Assembly: GCA_003131705.1 (NCBI GenBank) | Contig: PKUY01000185.1 | Span: 492 to 6,006, forward strand | DNA: 5,515 bases | DNA from: Acidobacteriota bacterium | GTDB lineage: Bacteria > Acidobacteriota > Terriglobia > Acidiferrales > UBA7541 | Reading direction: 5' to 3' | Program-made: the position numbers and the translations under genes | Part shown: positions 1 through 5,515 of the stretch, in pieces | How the letters are laid out: every line of letters starts with the position of its first letter | Numbering within the stretch: position 1 is the first letter of the stretch | Notes under the pieces: model-generated | Told to the model about the DNA's origin: nothing | What the model saw: the letters and a program-made list of their open reading frames with translations, nothing else | The model's database searches: none

Positions 1-725
1 CCGAATACATGGAGAAGCATTCCGTGTCGAAACTGATCGGCGCGCCTCCGGGATATGTGGGATATGAAGAAGGCGGCCAGCTAACCGAGCGCGTTCGCCG
101 CACGCCATATTCGGTGATCCTGCTCGATGAAATCGAAAAAGCGCATCCGGATGTTTACAACATCCTTCTGCAAGTTTTCGAAGATGGACAGCTGACCGAC
201 GGTCTTGGCAACACCGTGGACTTCCGCAACACAATCATCATCCTGACGTCGAATCTCGGAGCTCGGCAATTGCAGAAGCAGTCCGGGCTCGGCTTCCAGT
301 CCGGAGACGAAGTCGCCGCGGCGAAGAGCCAGGACGATATGGTGATGAGCGAAGTGAAGAGAGTGTTCAATCCGGAGTTCCTGAACCGGTTGGACGAAGT
401 GATTTTGTTCGATTCGCTAACGGATGAAGATCTGCTGCTCATCATCGATTTGCTGGTGGGACAGATCAACGAAACGCTGGTGCATCGCCAGGTGCAGATT
501 GCCATCACACCCGAGGCGCGCCAGTGGATTCTCGAGAAAACCTGCGGCAATCGAAATTACGGCGCGCGGCCGCTCCGGCGCGCGTTGCAGAAATACGTCG
601 AAGACCCACTGTCGGAAGCCCTCATCCAGGGCGGACTGCAGAGACCGGCTACGTTGGAAATTTTCCTTTCCGGCGAGGCTCTCGCGTTCCGTCCCGTGGT
701 GGAAGCAACCCCGGTGGCCCACTAG
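1..725 (+). CDS. clpC: ClpC-type AAA+ unfoldase, C-terminal part (5' truncated by window edge)
   Basis: This is the last ~240 residues of a Clp/Hsp100 ATPase. The family unfolds proteins in the cytoplasm with ATP and feeds them to the ClpP peptidase. The frame is already open at base 3 (E-Y before the first M), so the start and the second Walker A lie upstream. Visible parts of the second ATPase domain are the pore loop GYVGYEEG (51-74), Walker B VILLDEIE (114-137), sensor 1 LTSN (243-254), the arginine finger in NPEFLNRLDE (Arg at 387-389) and sensor 2 in YGARPLRR (Arg at 567-569). ClpC is preferred over ClpB for two reasons. The tripeptide LGF (288-296) sits where ClpC carries its ClpP-docking loop, which ClpB lacks, and the C-terminal small domain reads VEDPLSEALIQG, as in ClpC. 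It ends with TAG at 723-725, after a normal-looking tail. bamA follows 75 bases later. The family is near certain; the ClpC subtype is likely. Confidence 0.93.
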   Translation, partial: EYMEKHSVSKLIGAPPGYVGYEEGGQLTERVRRTPYSVILLDEIEKAHPDVYNILLQVFEDGQLTDGLGNTVDFRNTIIILTSNLGARQLQKQSGLGFQSGDEVAAAKSQDDMVMSEVKRVFNPEFLNRLDEVILFDSLTDEDLLLIIDLLVGQINETLVHRQVQIAITPEARQWILEKTCGNRNYGARPLRRALQKYVEDPLSEALIQGGLQRPATLEIFLSGEALAFRPVVEATPVAH

Positions 726-800
726 GAATCCTACACGCGCGAGCTGGATTAAAACGGATCCGGCGGGGGAGCAAAAAATCTTGGGCGGGGTACTGCGGCC
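726..800. other. clpC-bamA intergenic gap
   Basis: This 75-base spacer has no T-tract terminator and no convincing -35/-10 pair, so read-through transcription from clpC into bamA is possible. It holds a G-rich stretch, GGGCGGGG (783-790), ending 10 bases before TTG 801, which is at best a poor ribosome binding site. The spacer is open in the same frame as both flanking genes, so only the clpC TAG separates the two ORFs. Confidence 0.5.
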
Positions 801-3719
801 TTGACCAGAACCATGGCCGCTAGCGGGAAAACTTTTGCGCGCGCATGGGAAATCCTCGTAGTTGTGTGTTTGTTACTCCTCGCCACAGCCCAATCCCTTT
901 GGGCTCAGCCGCAGGAGCAGCCCGGCAGACCTCAATACGTCATAACGCGCATCGAATTTGAGGGGAATCGCCGCATGCAGCGCGATACGCTGCTCAGCCG
1001 CATTTTTTCCCGTCCGGGAAATGCCTACACTCCCGACGCCGTCCGCCGCGATTTCCAATCGTTATGGAACACCCAATTCTTCGAGGACATCCGGCTGGAA
1101 GTAGAGGACAGTCCGGACCAGCCGAACGGCAAGATCATAATTTTTCATGTAAAGGAACGGCCGATCATCCGCCGAATCGAGTACAAGGGAAACAAATCGA
1201 TTACGGAGTCGGATATTTTGGACGCCTTCAAGCAAAAAAAGGTGGGGCTCAGCGTAGAAAACCAGTTTGATCCCACCAAAATCAAGCGGGCTGAAGTCGT
1301 GCTTAAGGAATTGCTCGCCGCACACGGGCGGCAGTTTGCCACCGTGAAGCCCACTTACGAACGTATCGCCGCGACGAACGCCGTCAAACTCGTTTTCAAT
1401 ATTGATGAGGGACCGAAGGTCAAGGTTGGAGCGATTACCGTCGTCGGCAACCACGCCTTCTCCGGCCGCAAGATCATTCGTCAGATGAGACATGACCGCC
1501 CTTACGGAATTCCGCTAGGGATTATCGATATCCCCGTGATGAGCAAGACGTTCGATCGGCCGAAACTGGATGAGGATCTGGAAGTAGGCGTCCGCGGCCT
1601 TTATCAAGACCACGGCTATTTCAAAGTTGTGGTGGACGCGAAAGATCTGACGACGGTGGACGAAAACAAAAGCGGAATCCCGCTGCCGATTCCCGGCATT
1701 GGCAGCAAGCATGGGAAGGCAACCAACATCACGGTTTCGATCGAAGAGGGAGCGCTGTATCACATGGGCAAGCTCACCTTTCGCAGCTCCGATCCGGATC
1801 AGGGCCTGGTCTTCAAGCCCGAAATTCTGGCGCGGGTGTTCCCGTTGAAGCAGGGTGATGTTTTCGATGCCGACAAGATTCGCAAGTCACTCGACAACTA
1901 TCGAAAGCTGTATGGCGAGTATGGCTACATCGATTTTACGGCCGAGCCTTCCTTCGACGTGAATGACAGTGCGAAGGTCGTGAATCTGACGCTGCAATTC
2001 GACCAGCAAAAGTCATATTCGGTCCGGCGCATCGAATTTTCGGGCAACACCACGACGCGAGACAAGGTCATCCGGCGGGAGATTCTGCTCGACGAAGGCC
2101 AGGTTTACAACAACCGCTATTGGGAATTGAGCGTGCTGCGGCTGAACCAGCTGGGATATTTTGAAACCATCAAGCCGGAAAATGCAGAGCTGAAGAGAAA
2201 CGTGAAGGCCGGAACCGTCGATATCAAGCTGAAGGTGAAGGAAAAAGGAAAACAATCCATCAGCTTTAACGGCGGCGTCAGCGGGCTATCGGGCAGCTTT
2301 ATCGGCTTCTCCTATCAAACGAATAACTTTCTCGGGCTGGGCGAAACACTCACGGTGTCAGCGCAAGTTGGAAATATTCAGACGGACCTTCGATTTGGTT
2401 TCACCGAGCCCTATTTATTCGATCGTCCCATCGCCACGGGCTTTACGATTTTTGCGAGCAAGTACGACTACAACACGGCACGGCAGCAAGGCATCCTGAC
2501 TGGGCAGCCGATCGCGATCGATCCAGCGCTCCAAGAAAACTACAACACCGACTCGAAAGGCTTTAGTGTTTTTGCCAGCTACCCGCTCAGGAGGCGTGCC
2601 TTCACCCGCATCGGCTTGAACTATAGCTGGTCGACGACCAACATCACGCCGTTCAGCCAGGCCGCTACGCTGCTGTTCGAATTCACGAAGTTCACCAGTC
2701 TCGCGGGACCGTCCGCGCTGAATGGCATTCGAGCGAGCCAGATTTCGCCGACGATTACATACGACACGCGCGACAGTCCCGTCTTTCCGACCCATGGAAA
2801 AAGCTTTTCGTATGGCGCCTCTTTCGTGGGCGGGCCGCTGCAGGGAAACGTCAACACGATCAGCAATTCAGTTGAGGGGACCTACTTCCGGCCCACCTAT
2901 CATCGCCGGAACACGATTGCCCTGCACTACAAGGGCAGCTTTGTTTCCGGTTACGGAGGGAAGGAAGTCCCGCCGAACAATCGCGTCTATGCGGGTGGCG
3001 AGCAGGATGTGCGAGGCTTCGACTTTTACACGATATCGCCCTTTGTATTCATACCGTTTTCGACGACCACAGCGGTTACATATCTCGATCCGCAACGTTT
3101 GACTCAACAGGGGCTTCCGACGCAGGTTCAACTGCCTGTCAATGTCCTGGAATTTGTTCCGATCCGCCCCGGTGGTGACACGCAGGCTGTAGCCAACTTG
3201 GAGTATCGGATTCCGATTTACGCATCGTACGTGACCTTGAGCATCTTCAACGATCTGGCGTTCGTCGGCATCCTGCGGAAATCGCAGCTCCAACTCGATC
3301 CTTCGGCTATCGCTTCGCTGCAGCAGCAGTATCCGAACGCGGACTTTCCTTGTGCCGGGCCGAATACGCCATGCGTGCAGATACCCCACAACCTACCCAT
3401 CGCTCCCGGGACGAATTTCAGACCGCACACCTCGGCGGGACTTGAGTTGGACATACAAATCCCCATCATTCAGGCGCCGTTCCGAATCTACTACGCGTAC
3501 AATTACCTGCGCTTTAATGAGACGGTTACGCCGCCATTAGGCGCCTTTTATATACCGCCGGTCGAGCGGAATTCTTTGCAACAGCTAGGTGTGTATAACA
3601 CGCAGATCGGCCCGGGCCTCCAAAATTTCCTGGCCTTCTCGCGATCGAGCCAGACGGTTCCGTCGAGCCTTTTCGAAGCGGCTAGGACGTTGCGTTTCGC
3701 AGTGAGCCGTACGTTCTAG
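801..3719 (+). CDS. bamA: BamA, outer-membrane beta-barrel assembly protein (Omp85 family)
   Basis: BamA is the core of the BAM machine, which folds beta-barrel proteins into the outer membrane. The 972-residue product starts with a signal peptide: basic residues, a hydrophobic run at about 18-30, and likely cleavage after ATA (30) or LWA (35). Five POTRA domains follow, at about 46-120, 122-204, 205-317, 318-403 and 404-483. Each opens with the usual strand and a G-N or similar turn (for example IEFEGN, IEYKGN, ITVVGN, IEFSGN). The barrel runs from about 484 to 972. It shows FTEPYLFDRP (534-543), DTRDSPVFPTHG (655-666), the VRGF motif of loop 6 (737-740) and a terminal beta-signal-like strand ending in Phe. 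It is longer than E. coli BamA (810 residues), with extra length in POTRA3 and in barrel loops, including a loop with C851 and C858. The start is TTG 801 or ATG 813; ATG 813 also gives a good signal peptide, but neither has a strong ribosome binding site. TAG at 3717-3719 ends the gene. Confidence 0.96.
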   Translation: MTRTMAASGKTFARAWEILVVVCLLLLATAQSLWAQPQEQPGRPQYVITRIEFEGNRRMQRDTLLSRIFSRPGNAYTPDAVRRDFQSLWNTQFFEDIRLEVEDSPDQPNGKIIIFHVKERPIIRRIEYKGNKSITESDILDAFKQKKVGLSVENQFDPTKIKRAEVVLKELLAAHGRQFATVKPTYERIAATNAVKLVFNIDEGPKVKVGAITVVGNHAFSGRKIIRQMRHDRPYGIPLGIIDIPVMSKTFDRPKLDEDLEVGVRGLYQDHGYFKVVVDAKDLTTVDENKSGIPLPIPGIGSKHGKATNITVSIEEGALYHMGKLTFRSSDPDQGLVFKPEILARVFPLKQGDVFDADKIRKSLDNYRKLYGEYGYIDFTAEPSFDVNDSAKVVNLTLQFDQQKSYSVRRIEFSGNTTTRDKVIRREILLDEGQVYNNRYWELSVLRLNQLGYFETIKPENAELKRNVKAGTVDIKLKVKEKGKQSISFNGGVSGLSGSFIGFSYQTNNFLGLGETLTVSAQVGNIQTDLRFGFTEPYLFDRPIATGFTIFASKYDYNTARQQGILTGQPIAIDPALQENYNTDSKGFSVFASYPLRRRAFTRIGLNYSWSTTNITPFSQAATLLFEFTKFTSLAGPSALNGIRASQISPTITYDTRDSPVFPTHGKSFSYGASFVGGPLQGNVNTISNSVEGTYFRPTYHRRNTIALHYKGSFVSGYGGKEVPPNNRVYAGGEQDVRGFDFYTISPFVFIPFSTTTAVTYLDPQRLTQQGLPTQVQLPVNVLEFVPIRPGGDTQAVANLEYRIPIYASYVTLSIFNDLAFVGILRKSQLQLDPSAIASLQQQYPNADFPCAGPNTPCVQIPHNLPIAPGTNFRPHTSAGLELDIQIPIIQAPFRIYYAYNYLRFNETVTPPLGAFYIPPVERNSLQQLGVYNTQIGPGLQNFLAFSRSSQTVPSSLFEAARTLRFAVSRTF

Positions 3720-3728
3720 TGAAACGGC

Positions 3729-3767
3729 GGGCAGCGCCAGGGCGCTGCCGTGAGCCGGTCGCTGCCC
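3729..3767 (+). terminator. GC-rich hairpin region after bamA, possible terminator or attenuator without a T-tract
   Basis: Ten bases after the bamA stop, GGCAGCGCC (3730-3738) and GGCGCTGCC (3741-3749) are perfect inverted repeats around AG; in practice this is about 8 pairs with a 4-base loop. No run of T follows, so this is not a standard intrinsic terminator. It could stabilise the bamA mRNA 3' end or act as a T-less terminator. The same left arm, GGGCAGCG (3729-3736), can pair instead with CGCTGCCC (3760-3767), giving a second, exclusive stem with a 23-base loop. The pairing is seen directly; the role is a guess. Confidence 0.4.
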
Positions 3768-3798
3768 AACATGCAGTGAGAATGGAGTAGCGATGGTC

Positions 3799-3804
3799 GG
3801 AGGG
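3799..3804 (+). promoter_or_regulatory. Shine-Dalgarno sequence of the lipoprotein gene
   Basis: GGAGGG lies 6-7 bases before ATG 3811 and matches the core of the anti-Shine-Dalgarno complement. It favours ATG 3811 over the in-frame ATG at 3793. The earlier ATG has only GGAG (3784-3787) in front of it and would add six mostly polar residues before the lipoprotein signal. Confidence 0.75.
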
Positions 3805-3810
3805 AAGCAC

Positions 3811-5515
3811 ATGAAAGTGTGGGGATTGGGAGTGGTGATGCTCCTCGCCATTTTGGCAGCTGGCTGCAGCTCGAATTCCACGCCTGTGGCGGTTACGGTG
3901 GCCAGTTCGGGCGCGTCGCCGATGTCGGTGCTGGTAAATAACTCCGTGCAGTTTGGGGCGAGCGTCTCGGGCGCTTCCGCCACGACCGTATTCTGGCAAA
4001 TTTGCAAGCCGATTGCGGCCGGCGTGACCACAGCGCCGACCGACTGCACGCAAGGGCAAGGTGGGGCGCTGTGCACGATACCCACCGTCTCCAGTCCGCT
4101 CACCGGATTTGGGACCATCACTCCCAACGGCCTCTATACGGCGCCCGGGACGCCTCCTCAGCCAAATAGCTTCCTGATCGTAGCGACGAGCTGCGTGAAA
4201 TCGACTGCGTTCGGCACCTTCACGGTGATTATCGATACCGGCACTCGCGTGCAGATTAATCCGAACCACGCCACAATCGGTACGCAGGAGACCTTTCAAT
4301 TCACTTCGACTATCACCGGCGCAGCAAACACAGCGGTGGCATGGTCGGTCTGCCAGCCTGCGACAGCGGCGGGTGGCGCGCTCTCCAATTGCGGTATGTC
4401 CTCGCTCGGCTCGATTACCAGTAGCGGATTCTTTACAGCTCCGACCGCGCCCCAAACTGTCGTCATTCAGGCGATATCTGCCGCGGATACCACGCAATCA
4501 GGTATGGAGACGGTGGTGATTGCAACCGCCGTGGCCCCGACGGTCACGTCGGTCGATCCCACGACGGCGGCACAAGGTTCCGTGCAGCAGGATGTGTATT
4601 TGACCGGCGCAAACTTTCTTACGACCAGCAGTGTCACAGTGGGAGGCGTCGCCGTTCCCCCCGCGGATGTAACGCTGCTCAGCGGGGCGTTGCTTCGGGT
4701 CACGATCCCCGCCGCCCAATTGGCACAGGCAGGAACCCTCCCGATAATTGTGAGCGAGCAAGATGGCGATCCGAACATTCCTGGGCCGGTAAACGTCAAC
4801 GTGGTCGCCGTGCGCCCCGCACTCGTTGCTGCTTCGCCCGACAGCGTTTCGCAAAACAACAGCGCGAGCCCCAATCTGATTCTGACAGGCGGATTCTTTT
4901 CGACCAGCGCGACGACGGCGACCTTCAACGGAACGTCAGTCCCGGCCACGGTCCACAGTAGCCGGCAACTATTCTTGTCGATTCCGCCGGGCGATCTTGG
5001 CACGCCGGGTTTATATCCAATTGTTGTACAGAACTTGGGTGTCGCGGCCATATCGGCCTTGAATCTTGGCGTCACGCCCAATCCAAGTTCAATTCCTGGG
5101 TCGCCGGTTCCAGCAGCGCCAATACCGGTTGGGTCGGGGCCGTCGGCAGTGGCGGTGGACGATGCGGGTGGGATCGCGGTGGTCGTGAATACGGGTAGCA
5201 ACACTGTGTCGCTCGTGAATCTGATCACCCATGCCGTCATGGGCGCGCCGGTCGCCGTCGGCAACAAACCGACGGGAGTGGCTGTGGACGATTTGCTGGC
5301 GAATCCTGTAGCCCTGGTTGTGAACAATACGGACCAAACGGTTTCGGCAATTGATCTGATTTCAGGGACTGTGACGCACATTGGCGTTTCGATCAGCGCT
5401 GGCCCAAATCCTCCGCTGCCGTTTTCAATCGGCGTCAATCCCATTACGCACCGCGCCATCGTCGCCTACCAATCAACAAACCTGGCAACGATTCTCGATG
5501 TCTCGGATACGGCGG
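3811..5515 (+). CDS. Modular lipoprotein: two Ig-like modules, two IPT/TIG domains, YVTN/YncE-type beta-propeller (3' truncated by window edge)
   Basis: The frame is open for 568 codons to the right edge with no stop. Residues 1-19 form a lipoprotein signal: MKVW, a hydrophobic core, then LAAGC with C19 as the lipidated cysteine, so the protein is exported and membrane-anchored. Two Ig-like modules follow (about 24-141 and 146-241). They share a W-x-x-C strand (W62/C65; W178/C181) and a closing GxITxxGxxTAP motif (101-112; 200-211). Two IPT/TIG-like domains come next (about 243-333 and 336-423), each with the DP/SP...LTG-x-x-F pattern. From about 436 on, repeats of the form PxxVAVDD...VVNxxxxTVSxID/VNL are blades of a YVTN/YncE-type beta-propeller; two are clear and a third begins. 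The biochemical role is unknown. These parts suggest binding or surface scaffolding; no catalytic site is visible. The start at 3811 is chosen on the ribosome binding site and signal peptide. Large multi-module proteins of this style are typical of Acidobacteriota. Confidence 0.88.
   Translation, partial: MKVWGLGVVMLLAILAAGCSSNSTPVAVTVASSGASPMSVLVNNSVQFGASVSGASATTVFWQICKPIAAGVTTAPTDCTQGQGGALCTIPTVSSPLTGFGTITPNGLYTAPGTPPQPNSFLIVATSCVKSTAFGTFTVIIDTGTRVQINPNHATIGTQETFQFTSTITGAANTAVAWSVCQPATAAGGALSNCGMSSLGSITSSGFFTAPTAPQTVVIQAISAADTTQSGMETVVIATAVAPTVTSVDPTTAAQGSVQQDVYLTGANFLTTSSVTVGGVAVPPADVTLLSGALLRVTIPAAQLAQAGTLPIIVSEQDGDPNIPGPVNVNVVAVRPALVAASPDSVSQNNSASPNLILTGGFFSTSATTATFNGTSVPATVHSSRQLFLSIPPGDLGTPGLYPIVVQNLGVAAISALNLGVTPNPSSIPGSPVPAAPIPVGSGPSAVAVDDAGGIAVVVNTGSNTVSLVNLITHAVMGAPVAVGNKPTGVAVDDLLANPVALVVNNTDQTVSAIDLISGTVTHIGVSISAGPNPPLPFSIGVNPITHRAIVAYQSTNLATILDVSDTA

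Noticed and set aside
1..725. ClpB identity for the Clp fragment
   Set aside because: The pore loop and Walker B are shared by ClpB and ClpC, but the LGF loop and the VEDPLSEALIQG tail fit ClpC. The middle domain that would settle this is outside the window.
723..733. Small palindrome TAGGA-A-TCCTA overlapping the clpC stop
   Set aside because: Five-base arms around one base are too short to form a useful hairpin, and no T-tract follows. It is likely chance.
2415..3389. Several 80-173 codon frames opposite or out of frame with bamA
   Set aside because: They fall inside well-conserved BamA barrel coding sequence and show no domain or motif of their own.
3793..3810. Alternative start ATG 3793 for the lipoprotein
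   Set aside because: It is in frame and has a weak GGAG in front, but it would place six extra residues before a signal peptide that is already complete from ATG 3811, which has the better-placed GGAGGG.
3585..4497. Overlapping - strand frames of 180 and 271 codons across the bamA end and the lipoprotein start
   Set aside because: The two overlap each other in different frames, one is very Arg-rich, and both run through confident + strand coding sequence. They are treated as shadows.
4467..5459. 330-codon open frame on the - strand
   Set aside because: It lies entirely antisense to the lipoprotein gene, whose + strand product has a signal peptide, a ribosome binding site and recognisable domains. 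The - strand translation is Thr/Ala/Pro-rich with no recognisable motif, as expected for a GC-codon shadow.
1..5515. CRISPR, tRNA, rRNA, transposon or phage elements
   Set aside because: No regularly spaced direct repeats, cloverleaf-like segment, transposase motif or terminal inverted repeats were seen on either strand by eye. Almost all of the window is occupied by the three genes.

Overview
The window holds three protein-coding genes, all on the + strand. They are the 3' end of a ClpC-type AAA+ unfoldase gene (clpC, 1-725), a complete outer-membrane assembly gene (bamA, 801-3719), and the 5' part of a gene for a large modular lipoprotein (3811-5515). The lipoprotein ORF was read by hand and is open to the right edge. 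No RNA gene, insertion sequence, CRISPR array or phage gene was seen. The long antisense reading frames under bamA and the lipoprotein gene are treated as shadows.

Organism: the cell is a diderm, because it has BamA with five POTRA domains and a lipoprotein signal. The moderately high GC content, the long BamA and the lipoprotein layout (Ig-like modules with a GxITxxGxxTAP motif, then IPT/TIG domains, then a YVTN/YncE-type beta-propeller) all suggest an Acidobacteriota chromosome. This is an inference from protein style and was not tested by a search.

Layout: clpC ends at 725. A 75-base gap with no clear promoter or terminator follows. bamA then starts at TTG 801 or ATG 813 and ends at 3719. 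The 91-base gap after it carries a strong GC hairpin (3730-3749) and a second, mutually exclusive pairing (3729-3736 with 3760-3767). The lipoprotein gene starts at 3811 behind a good Shine-Dalgarno sequence.

How the genes fit together: clpC and bamA are both protein-quality and envelope-biogenesis genes. They may be co-transcribed, but the sequence does not prove it. The lipoprotein is probably a separate unit for an exported, possibly surface-displayed, protein of unknown role. The window looks like ordinary core chromosome with one accessory-type lipoprotein. I found no convincing new multi-gene system. The points most worth checking are the BamA elaborations, the two-state hairpin and the duplicated modules of the lipoprotein.
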